From assembly GCA_029449245.1 (NCBI GenBank), contig JANATF010000012.1:1-64000 (forward strand): DNA of 64,000 nucleotides, written 5' to 3'. This document shows positions 45,101 through 56,000 of the stretch, one piece after another (position 1 is the stretch's first letter; each line of letters starts with the position of its first letter). Origin of the DNA: Mortierella alpina (Eukaryota; Mortierellomycota; Mortierellomycetes; Mortierellales; Mortierellaceae). Below the pieces are notes generated by a model, which saw only the letters and a list, made by a program, of their open reading frames with translations, made no database searches and was not told where the DNA came from. The position numbers were made by a program, and so were the translations under genes.

Positions 45101-46634
45101 AGGTGGTCCTACTTCCCTCGACCGCAATTGGGCGATTCCGAGCTACGACTTCGAAACGACACTCTTGCAAGAGCGATGCGACGTCGAACCAGTCCAGTCA
45201 GGGGCGCCATAGAGGCCCTTTTTAATCAAGACAAGGACCTGGTTTTCCGACTTTTCATAGAGCCCACACGCTACAGCAAGACAACCATGCCGATCAGCAG
45301 TTTCAAAGAGGACGCCGACGGGCTCAGGACGCAGCTCGAGCAGCAATGGCGACAGCGAAAGGAAAGGAAAGAGGCCGGCACCGAAACCGAGTTCGGTAAA
45401 TAACGTTTGCTATGAGAGCGCGGCGGATGGCAATGGGCAATGCGATGGTCATTACTCCAGGTATGCAACGGTGTACTAACTCTGTATGCCTCCGATTGAA
45501 TGTCTCAAAGGACCAAGGACGCGCTCGATTACAAGGCCAAAGCGATATAAAGTGGCAGTAGGGTGGGTGACGACAAATGGATTGGTAGTGAGGGCAGCAG
45601 CCTTTGACACTTCACAGCGCAAGCCCGGCCCAGCAAAGAAGGGATCATCGGTACTGCAAGGTGTTCCTCTATTAGGTGGAAAGAGGGAGATCCCCCCCGC
45701 TATGATGGAACATCTACGCGAACACAGAACCACCCTCCAAGTTGTTGGCATCGATCCTGGAATAGCCTACCCCTGCGCAGCAACAACTCTCTCACCCGAT
45801 CCTGACAGTTGCGAGGCCAGGAACATTTTGGTATCCAAGGCATCACTGTCTCAATACACAGCAGGCTTCGCTCGGAGGCTGGAGGCCAGGAAAGCACAGC
45901 AGATAACGATTGAGGAGCAGCCTGGGGTGGTCTACCCGTCGATGAATGAGCTTGAGGCTCTCATTCCAGCTAGAGCATCGCCCGGTTTGCAACCAGTGCA
46001 ACTGTACTCTCAGTGGTACGTCGCACATGAACCTTTGATCAAGTCCTTGTATCGCTCTACTTGGTATAAGCGCCTCCAATGGCAGCACTCGAAACTCGAG
46101 AGAGCCGCGTACGATAGGGTCTTTGACGCGATCGTTCACTCAGCAAGTCCCAATCCCAACCAAAAAACTCACGCAGCACACCGGGATGTGCTTCAAGTCG
46201 ATGTGGACTCTGGCTTCTGCACCAACCTCCTGATCGTAATTGGAAACGGAGAATTCGGGCCAGCATCGAGGCATCGGACTGTTATGAAACATATCATCAA
46301 AAAGGTGGGTTGTGAATCAAGACAGACTTGTCTTCTATGTTGCGGACAACGGTAGAGCTATACATCTAACAAGGATCTTAACATTACGCAAGCGCGCGGC
46401 CTGGGAATCCTGGTTTTTCAAGTGAACGAAGCGTACACAAGCAGTCGTTGCCCCCGCGACCACCACCCACTGATTAAAAGCACGCGCAGTGTCGAGTGCA
46501 CCCGATGTTGTATTCACGTTCATCGGGACAGTGCAGGTGCACATAACATAGCTTATATCGGACGAGAGCTCGCCCATGGCCGACCACGACCAAGGGCGTT
46601 TGACGCGGTTTTGGAGGTCTCCGGATCGGCCTGA
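42137..46634 (+). CDS. locus B: FEN1/XPG-like nuclease fused to Fanzor (TnpB-like) RuvC nuclease
   Basis: Seven exons (42137-43212, 43295-43539, 43617-44755, 44830-44922, 45023-45395, 45511-46304, 46374-46634) join in phase to 1326 residues. Residues 1-340 are FEN1/XPG-like: MGV start, D31 (VDFHSL), D91 (LHLDGAQ), E192/D194 (LGEADQC), D209/D211 (TTDSDHLF), D260 (SGNDYADN). A basic stretch (KKRRRRAATKPRK) and a Glu/Asp tract with GAGGAT repeats form the linker. The Fanzor end has D1057 (VVGIDPGIAY), E1223 (VIGNGEFG), a zinc ribbon (CPRD...CTRC) and D1292 (VHRDSAGAHN). The second zinc Cys is Asp, though two His follow. The joins 44755/44830 and 46304/46374 are least sure; 46356 is an alternative acceptor. 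Without the 43295 acceptor the FEN1-like part would stop at 43333 and the linker would lack a nearby ATG, favouring a single protein. Confidence 0.7.
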
Positions 46635-46765
46635 CCGCCAACCTTTGTTGAAGACACTGTCTCTCAACGTAAGTCACGTGAAATTGAATGGAGCGAGCCA
46701 GGAGCAAGCGTCATGCAGTCGACGAGCAAGCCACGAATGCTAATATTTTTTCGCTCTCACCTCTA
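46635..46765. other. 3' flank of locus B
   Basis: Between the stop and the duplicated block lie 131 bases. They contain gagcgagccaggagc near 46692 and ttttttcgctctc near 46747, a possible imperfect hairpin like that after the Fanzor remnant. A 3'-adjacent structured RNA (guide-RNA scaffold) would be expected in this position, but I cannot demonstrate one. Confidence 0.35.
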
Positions 46766-47311
46766 GATGTGGGTGCTCAAACAAGGTTTCGCTCATTACG
46801 CGTGTACTTTTGGCCTTGAAGTGTTGACCACAGGCCTTGAAGTGTTGACCACAGGCCTTGGAGGCGTGAGTGCCAAACTGGCCATTGCGGGTTGCTGGCA
46901 GGCGGCTTCCATTCGTTAGTGTGTTTGTGCACAAATGATTTCTGTGTAATGAGGGAAGGACAATGCGGGATGCGGGGTAGCCTTGGTCCGAGAACAACAG
47001 CAACGAGGAGAACGTGCTTGTTCTCCTTTGCGAGCACTTTTGCTTTCCCCCACACTTTCTCCACAGCTCATCCCATCGATACTCACTCTCCCCTTCCTGC
47101 TCTCCCCTCCTGCTTGCTCCTCGTACCGTCTCGCGTGCACTCTTCCTTGAACCTGCCTTATGGCCCCACGTTTTTAGGCGCCCGCTAACAGAAAAAAGAA
47201 ATGCCACTCTTGATTCACGCCGTACCACTGGCCAAGACATGGCTGGGCGCACACCACTGGAAGACACCGCCGCCTGACGACTTGCCCGAAGAAATGCACG
47301 TAAGTATTTGA
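46766..47311. repeat. segmental duplication copy 2: orphan promoter and first exon
   Basis: This is a near-identical copy of 31666-32221. It contains the promoter, the 21-base tandem repeat and the first exon of the two-TM gene (MPLLIHAVPLAKTWLG..., 47201-47299) together with its 5' splice site gtaagtatttga. After 47311 similarity stops, so the exon has no downstream partner. Both 21-base units differ from those of copy 1 at the same position (cacagg versus cacagc), showing that repeat units are homogenised within each copy. It begins 131 bases after the locus B stop codon. Confidence 0.9.
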
Positions 47312-49567
47312 GTTTGAGAACATGGAATGAACCCTTTTCTACCACAGAGGATAGTTTACGATCAGATTTGAGGACTGATCTCATGTATTTAACGGGCTTG
47401 AAGCATGGGAGTCCTGTTTGTGACAGAAAGTAGCCTGCTCCCTTCCGCCGATCTATAATCTCTGAGTGCCAGCTTTCTGAAGCAGACATTTTGGCTCAGA
47501 TGCTAACAAAGAGACTTAGTCAAATAGAAAATGCACATAAACTAACCCCATCTCTACAGACCTGAGGCCCTCCGTTTGGTTGTGAACCAAAGGAAGCCAG
47601 GAGGCAGAGGAGGGCAAGCAAGACGAGAACAAAGAAATCTCCCACTTTGCCAGTCGCGACTGCGATGTGCAAAGAAATGAGCATACGACAGGATCATTGG
47701 CTGCCAAGTAGGTGGCTCCGATGAAGAGCATGCCACAGGGCCGGCAATGACCGCGAAACTAACCCCATCTCCACAGACCTGAGGCCCTTCGTTTGGTTGT
47801 GAACCAAAGGAAGCCAGGAGGCAGAGGAGGGCAGGCAGAGAGTGGGAGTGGGGCAGACTTATAATGATATCATTTACCTGTTGATAGTTGGTCGATGCTT
47901 GCTGAAGTGAGTATAGAGCTGTGACTCGTGACAGAGGATAAGAAAGAAGTGGAAAGACGGATGCAAGGCAAGAGAGAGAGAGAGAATGTAGGGAACGTTC
48001 TGATGAGAAAAAGGGTTGGAATATAGTGACTGCCACTCAAATTCGCTGCGCACATGGATGGGCGAAAATGATATGATGTGGTGATAAAATAGTGTGGGGG
48101 TGAGGACGGGGTTGCTGTGGAAAGGGCGTAGGAGCGGTGAAGGATGAAAGAAGGAGTGGTGGCAAAAAGCAAGTAGCGATATACCCCCCCCCCCACGAGT
48201 CAATTCGCTCGCTTCTCGTCTAGCATAAAAGGCAGCAAACGTTTGGCCGATCTTTGTATCTGTTATTTGTGTTGATGGTAAACGTGCACCCGTTTATCCA
48301 AGTTCCTTGTTTCATCGACGACATCTTCAACAAGGGTTCAAGTCTTAATACACTAGATGAGTGTCACAAAGTGCCCGGGGTGTGGGATCACTGTGGCCGT
48401 GGCTCTATGTAGATAGATCACGCTGTGGATGCGCTCGCCGGTTACCGCAATTGAAATGCGGAAAGTCATCCTTTAAAAAATCGAACAACGAACCTCACTT
48501 TGGCCTAGCATGCTCCTCACATAGCGAGTGCCCCACATTGCCGAAGACTCCACATTTCCTTACTCAGTGATGAAAAGCCGCATCCTGTCGGTACCGCAAA
48601 GCAGTTCTAGGCTGCTTGAGCTGTCGATAGATTCAGAGGCGCGCTAAGATATGTCACATAAATAAAGCTTCCGACTCTTGACCATTCAAAGGAAATAACG
48701 ATGAGGAACAAGGCGCCGACCAACTGCAAGATATCCCCTTTATAGACTTCTTAACAACGTACAACGTCTGTTCATGATACAGCACATGCAAAGGTGCTTT
48801 ATCTTCAGCGTCGGAGTGTCGACCGTCCATGATGGCAATAAAGCGATTTGCTGCAGCAGTAAGTATAAGGAGCTCGTCAAGACTGATTATCTTTCGAGAA
48901 AAAAAAAAAGAAACTTCATGTAGCGGGGCTAACAGTACTAGTGAGAGCTGCCCTGCTATTCTATGTCCGATTGCTGATTTCCCCACTCTCGAGTATTTAG
49001 AACGGGTGTTTTTTTTCATGGTTTTTTGACAGATCCGTTTACAATAGGCAGAAGAGTCTGAGAGAACTACAAAACTATACGCGCTTCCCCATACAATTCT
49101 TTGCTTCTTTCTTCGTTCTGTTTGGCCAATTGCTCCTTCATCTCATTTTCAATATCTGTTCAGCCTGCAACACCAGCGCAGATTACCGGCTGCTTGATCC
49201 TACCTCTCTCAACAACCCAGCAAGGCACCCCTCTTTGTCTACTGTAAGCACTTGCACAAACGCACTGTAGCTATCGCTGTACAGAGAAAAGCGATCCGAG
49301 GGCTCCGTACAAAGACAGTGGTAAGACAAGTGCAAAGGCGATAGACTTGCTGTTGTAATTCAAAGAAACATCTTTGATAGCTGTGCCTCAGGGCAATTGG
49401 AGGTTCACATTTTGCTCTTTGTCCCACGCCTGGAAACATACCTGCAAAAGCTTAAGAATTTGAAGATGTTTGCGCGGTTTTCATTGCCGTGTTATGTCCC
49501 TCTGTCTGTGGTCGATGTGTGTGTGAAAGTCTGTGTGGAATGTTGTGGACTATGGTGATATGGGGCC
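47312..49567. other. intergenic, degenerate sequence with an 82-base direct repeat
   Basis: No supportable gene is seen. Just after 47311 the sequence gtttgagaacatggaatgaa resembles the last exon of the orphan gene near 37303-37322 (gtttgagaacattgaatgaa), so a fragment of that family may lie here. A direct repeat occurs at 47539-47620 and 47756-47837. Near 48360-48570 a zinc-ribbon-like text (KCPGCGITV, then LKCGKSSFKKSNNEPHFGLA) is broken by stops and may be a relic. Confidence 0.45.
47539..47837. repeat. 82-base direct repeat, two copies
   Basis: Copies at 47539-47620 and 47756-47837 share aaactaaccccatct(c/t)... through ...ggcagaggagggca with about four differences, offset by 217 bases. 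No coding meaning is evident. Confidence 0.85.
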
Positions 49568-49575
49568 TATAAAGG
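49568..49575 (+). promoter_or_regulatory. TATA box upstream of the C2H2 regulator
   Basis: A tataaagg element lies about 160 bases before an ATG at 49727 and 445 bases before the ATG at 50013. Its spacing fits transcription starting ahead of the possible 49727 exon. Confidence 0.45.
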
Positions 49576-50012
49576 CAGGACCCTTAGGAGCATGGCGACT
49601 TCTCACAATTTCTTTACCACTCGTCTCCTCGATTACACAGCGGCATTTTTTCCAATCCCGGCCCTTCACCAGCACAACCCTAACACTTCTTCCTCTGCCT
49701 ACTCTTGCAACGATCATTCTCTGCAAATGAACTCAGAAAACACCACCGCCCATAGCAACATCAACGCCAACGTTGAACGTTCCCAAAACGGATCCCTTAA
49801 GCGCGAAAATAGCACCATCAGGCAAGTTTTCAAAAGCTCCCACTGATCATCCTATGAATTTGGAGAGGGAAAAGCCGTATTCTTAGCATTCTGTGCTCCG
49901 TGCATAGACAGGAGCGATTATCCTTCAACCTTATTTAACATTTGCTTCCATTCCACTTCCACATCCCCTTACATCCGCTTGATCGTCCAGTACCTTCATC
50001 AGCCAATCCAAA

Positions 50013-52922
50013 ATGCCTGTGCAAGACACCGCCATGACCTCGCGAGCGCTCTTTGAAGCAGCCCACAGTAGCATTACCAACTCGGAAGCATCCAGCGCCC
50101 ATGATACAATGGTCGCGACGGACAGCTCACAAACTGACAACTACTGGCTAGGCGAGTATTTGGACAGTCAAACCTTTCCGCAGATGCAGTACGACCATCT
50201 CATGTTCCAGGGAATGAATGCTGACTCCCAAGGTATGAGAAGTAGCCCATGATGCGTTCAAGATAGCCTGCGCGTAGCTGTCACCCCTCTGTTTGCTTTA
50301 CACTGCGATTTTCTTACGCCTTGCTTTTCGACGTATGCTTCTAAATTCAGTCTCGACTGTTGGTCCCGAGGGTGCCCTTCCGCTCATGAGCTTTACTGAT
50401 GATGGCCACTTTTTCCATCGTCGGCAGCAAGACCTCCAATCGTTTAATACTGTGGCATCCATCGCCGACAATGCCGCGACCGCTGCAGTTGACACCAATG
50501 CTCCTGCTAGCATCCTACTCCAAGCTCAGAAACAGTCTAGACTTAGCGACTGCGTCGCAGAAGATATGATTTTGACAACGCCGAACCTCTCCTCAGCCAC
50601 TGCACCCAACTCCATGCGTGCCTCGCCCTCGCCTGCAACAGCGAGAGGCACCCCTTCTGGAGACCAATCCGTCGTCGTTAAGATTGAAGACGATGAGAGT
50701 CCACGTCCAAGCATGTCGAGCGTTCAGGCCGTCGATGGTTCCTCTGCCGCAAGTAACTGTCGCACTCCCTCCCCTTTTGTTGAGGATGCCCTCCGCTCCG
50801 CCAATGCCATCATCCATCGAGGCGGAACCGCTCAAAGCGTGACCTATGTCCAGCAGCACGCACCTGAAGTCGTTGTCCAGCAAATGCAGTTGCAGATCCA
50901 TCAGGAGCACCAGCAACTGCAGATGCAGATGCAGGCGTTTGCTCAAATGTATGGACAACCATGCGTATCAGGTCAACAAGGCGAGGGTGCGATGACAGAG
51001 TCGAACCAAGTAACCGCTGCCCACCTCCAGCTTTTACAGCCCTTCCGGTCCATTCCCGCCCAGACTTTGGGTCAGGTATCACCACACATTCAGTTGACAG
51101 CCCCTGTCGATAATCATGCCGAGAAGTTGTCCACAAAGGCAGAGTCTTTGCTGCAGCTCCAGCAGCTGCAAGGCCAGGTTTACGGTGACAACTTGCTCGT
51201 GGGTATCAGCGGTATCACCGACCAGGAGACGCTGCGGGTTCTGACAGACGCAGCTGCCTCCTCGTCTTTGTCCCAAGACTTGGTCTTTGGATCCAATTTG
51301 CGCTCAATGCTTATTGAAGGCTCCAGTCAACCGGACTACTCTAAATATGGTAAGAGATGAGATCTACTTGGATGATTGAACTGAATGTGGGCTTCCCAAG
51401 ACAGAAAGCTGACACCCACTTCTCCTTTGTACGCGTATGCTCCTTTTCAGAATTGTATGAGTTGGCTTTACCGCAATCGACCGTGACCTCATCCCCCAGC
51501 ACACTCGTGATGCGAAACATCCACCGATCCCGCCGTACCAGTCCTTACCCATCAACCTTGTCCACGAGAGTTCGCAACCGCATCAGTAGTCACGACGATG
51601 ATGAAGGAGAACACGACGAAGACGACGACAATGACAGGCGTTCCGTGGAATCCCAGCCCGGTTCCACGTCCCCCTTCCCTTCCAGCTCCAAAACGTCAAA
51701 CAAGCACAGTTACCCCAACAACAATTATCCTCACAAGTGCAAGCATCCCGGCTGCGATCGCACCTTTGCCTCTGTCGGTCTCCTCAAGTCCCACATCGTC
51801 TCCCATAACGAGGATAAGAAATACTGGTGCAACCTATGTTCTTACGACGGTGTCACCCCTCGCCCGCCAGCTCCGCCTGCCTGGCCCGGAGCTCCCGTCC
51901 ACATCCCCGAGGTCAAACGCTACAAACGTAACCATGACCTCCTGCGCCACAAGCGTGAGCAGCACCCACCCATCGAGGTCAAGATTCAACGCGAGGTGGA
52001 GCGACAGATGGCCAAGGAGGCGAGGAAGCAGAAAAATGCGGTCGAGAGACGCGAACGAAATGCTGTGGGAGCAAGAAGGAATGGAGGTGGTAGGCGGGGT
52101 GATGTTGCGACAATATCAACTCCAACGGAGGTGGACACAGCGGCATACATGGCCATCGCTAGGGAGACAGCGATGCGAGCCTATTACATGAATACCGGTC
52201 TGGATCCTGGTGTATGCAGCAACAACAACCTCAGCGGCAGCAGCAACAGCAGCAACAGCAGCACGCTTCCCCTCTCAAATTCCTTTGGTGAGCAGATGAC
52301 GCAGATCCTCCACCCAGCGCACTCAGGCCAGATGATGCAACAAATCCAAGCGCTCCAACTTCAACAACAACACCAGCAGCTGCAGCCTCAGTACTGGATG
52401 CACAACGCATCGACCCCTGCTGTCCAGGCCATGAACAACGCTTTGTTATTGCAGCAACAGCAGCAACTGCAACAGCATCAACATCATCAGCACAGTCCTA
52501 GAGTCTTGTCCTTAATGGATACCATGAACGCCAATATCCCATACTCCTCAGGTGTGTCCTCAACCATAAATTATGGATCAGGACTCTTATTCCCAACTCC
52601 TGCCCCCACTGCACACCACAGTCGCAGCGGGAGCACCAATGGCGAAAGTACGGGTATCCTTGGCCCTTTGGTGCAGTCCCCGCACGACGATGCAGATGGT
52701 GACGCGAAAAAGAACATGCGCGGTGTCGGACCGACGCGTCGCGCGTTAGCGCGATCAACAGTCACTCGCGTCCGAGGCAGTGCCTCGACTGTGGATGAGG
52801 ACCAGAAGGGCGAACACTTTCACCCGTATGCAGGACAGCACAGAAGGACTCGACGCCGCTCGAGATCCAGCAATGAGAAGGCAGCTATGCTTCACTTGAC
52901 GACAACGATATTCATGCCATAA
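50013..52922 (+). CDS. C2H2 zinc-finger transcription factor, Gln-rich
   Basis: Exons 50013-50232, 50351-51349 and 51451-52922 encode 896 residues. A classic C2H2 finger (CKHPGCDRTFASVGLLKSHI...H) is followed by a second unit (CNLC...) whose His pair arrives after a Pro-rich insertion (RNHDLLRHKREQH). The flanks are basic. Before the fingers lies a 400-residue Ser/Gln-rich region with a long Gln/His/Leu helix-like stretch. After them comes a basic segment (ARKQKNAVERRERNAVGARR) and more Gln-rich sequence. This layout is typical of fungal regulators; no target can be named. An extra 5' exon 49727-49821 (MNSENTTAHSNINAN...) could join in frame through a GC-AG intron to 50003, giving a longer form. 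Convergent with Sir2. Confidence 0.85.
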
Positions 52923-53093
52923 TATTCACTTTCACCCTACTACCACAGAACTCTACATAGATATCGCACTCCAGCATACACTTGATAGAACAAAAAGACA
53001 TAAAAAGGACGCTTTTACTAGACGCGATGCCTCTTCTCAATTATATACAAACAAACCTCCCTCTTCGCATTACAAAGCGCCTCTAATGAATGA

Positions 53094-56000
53094 CTATGCA
53101 TGCTCTCCATGACCTGCCACGCCACTCGTATCCGGGGCCATGGGTGGAGGTCCCTCCGGTCCCCCTACTTCAATCTCTTCGTCCTCATCCGCGACCTCTG
53201 ATGTCATCGACACGGAACTCTCTTCGACCTCCAGCTGCTTGTCCTCTGTGATGGGCTCAAGGTCCACGCTCGGTTGCCGTCCATGACCTAACAGCACATG
53301 CCCGCGTCCGTGAAGCCCCAACCCCACTTCTCCATCGCCATTGTCCTCCTCGCCAAGATCCTTGGGCATCTTTTCTGTAAACATGACCCGGATCTTGACC
53401 TCTTCCTCGTCATCGTCAAAGTCATCCGAAGTTCCCGGTCGAGATGCTCTCGATGGTTCCGACGCCGGCACCGACGACGAAAACTTGGGTGACCGCAAGG
53501 ATCCCGAGTGCGACGACAATGAGGCAGACTCTGCTGCATCTGCACTTCTTAAGGCGGCGGAAACGACGTCGTGATGGATCTCTGTAATGCTTCCTGACCG
53601 TGGCACCGTGGTCCCTGTAGCAAACCCGATCGGGTGTAAACGAGGACTGATCAAAGTCGAACCCTGTGCTACCGTCGCTGTCCCTGCTCCTGCATGGGCT
53701 ACGCTTGGAGGCTTCATTCCGAAACTGGCGGGATCGCTGTTCTGTTGGGCATCATCATCACTGGAGCCCTCCAGATCTGCTTCGTGCTCTTCAACATCCA
53801 TCAACCCAGTACTAGCGTCCCGCTCATCTCGGCGTGGCGGTCGTCTTGAAGAAATGTCTGATGTCAGGCCCTCCATGTTTCCGACCTCCCTACTATCATC
53901 CTCATCCTCATCGTCATCCTCATCATCGTCGTCGTCTGTGTCAAAATTTTCGCCAAACCCGAGGGATGGGCGGGCGACTCCCTCTTCAGCACGCTTTGCC
54001 TCCCGGGCCTTCAGCGCCATCACGTCGCGCTCGCTCACATCAGCGCCCTCAAAGACATAGTAGCCTCGCTCAAGGAGTGACCAAGCTGCTCGTCCTCCAG
54101 CTCCAAAGCCATCCTTATTGGTATTGGCATCCATGTTTGGGACGTTCGACGTACCTCCTGACAGTTTCTCGTGCTTGAGTTCCCATCCGGCCATTCGACA
54201 GAGCTCTGCCACAATAGTGTCGCAGTTCCCGAGAAGTTGGACGTCAAACTCCATGTGGTAGTTGGGTGTGCGGTTGATTAAGATTTGCGGTACAGAGTTC
54301 GGCAGTTGGTCTGCGAGTTACATAAAACAACAAAAAAGCTCTCTGGTGAGTAAAAACAAAATTGTCTTGCCAAACTTGATATTGAACACAAAAAATCCTC
54401 CCAGTAAGTGCTCAACTCACGCATAATGTCGCTCACTGGAGCCACTTTCAAGCTGCTGCCAATAACAATCAGCAGATCGACCTTCTCGCGGTCCTCCTTG
54501 AGCGACTGATCGAACAGCGGCGGCAACTTCTCGCCAAAAAATACAATGTCTGGCTTCATCAGTGCCCTGTTAGGGTCGTTGTCGTCGTCATCATCGTCCG
54601 ATTCGTCTTCATCCGAGGAGGAATATCGCGCTTTGGCCTTCTTCTGAGGCTTGGGCTTGGGCGGTGGAGTGGGAGTCCTGCACACTTTACAGTACGCAAC
54701 TTCCTGCTTGAAGATAGAGTCTTTGATTTCGTCGCCCTGAACCTGATGCCCACACCGCACACAACTTGCTGTTGCAAACGAGCCTAGAAATGACGCAGAA
54801 AATAATAATGAGTCCGACTATTTTCGTAACGCAAACATCCTCACTACTGACCATGTCATGTACCCTTTTTTTGCTAGCAAATATAAATGAAAAATTACCA
54901 TGACACTGCAACACTTTCTGAATCCCGGCTTTTTGCTCAAGAGTGTCGATATTCTGCGTGTAATTCCTCAGCAAGCTTCCTTGTTCTTCCAGTAACCGAA
55001 TGAAATAATGGCTAGGGCTGGGGATAAAGTTGCTTGGGAAAATCTCCCGGGCAAAGGAGTAAAAGATCTCTGGTCGCTCTCGGAAGAACTCGAGATCAAA
55101 CATCTGCTGCGGGTCGTCTAGTTCAAATTCAGACAATCGCGAATATATACCATCCTCTGAACGGAAATCAGGGATACCACAGGAGACGGAGACGCCTGCT
55201 CCGGTCAAGACCATAATCCTCTTGGATGTTTTGAGCAGCTCGACAACATCATCGATCGAATGAACATTATGCAGTCGCTTCCGCCTCCGCAATACTCCTC
55301 TTAGGCGTTCGGAAAATGTTCTGATGATGTCGTTCTCTGTCAAGCTTGCGGGTATTTGGATCTAAAACGTGAAATACAATCCCATGATTAGTTGAGAGAA
55401 TTCTGGGGTTATTTCTTGAGCATTCCTGATCTGTAATTCTGGTTCCGGATTGACAAACGAACCTGGCCTGGGATTGTCATTAGGAGCATTTTCTTGGCTG
55501 AAATTAATCCCGAGAGGACATACTTTCGGACAATATATCCGACGCCTATGATCCAATTTCAAGGCAAAATCGCCTGTCAACTAAAGGCTCGTTTTCTCAC
55601 AGAAAACAAAGGTGTTTGAAGACAATCAATCCTACCATGCATCCTGGCTTCATCCAATATAAGATCAGTCTCGTCGTCAGTCAGGCGGTCGATGCACATT
55701 GGGTCTGGATCATGGTATGGACTTCCTTCTGAATCAGAGTCGGACTCTAACATTCCGAGGTTTTCCACGTCAATCTCATCCATTAGATCCTGATCGTACT
55801 CGCCCTCGCTGTCAGATCCGAAAGCGTGAGATTCCTCCACGCCGGCCATTTCAGCTACCTGGTGGTGAACGTCCTCTTCCTCATCTTCCTCCTCCTCTTC
55901 TTCTTCACTATCCTCCTCGGCAATGCCCTCGGGATGAGTCGTGTCGCCGATCAGCTCTCCTGGAGCGTGGTGATGTTCGTCGTCCGAACTTGTGACCATT

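Noticed and set aside
31666-47311. The two 550-base copies as LTRs of a retroelement
   Set aside because: They are 15 kb apart with ordinary genes between, lack TG...CA ends and contain a promoter plus first exon of a host gene; no reverse transcriptase was seen.
48361-48570. A zinc-ribbon or GRF-finger gene
   Set aside because: The CxxC-like text is interrupted by stops and frame changes; too short to support even as a named pseudogene.
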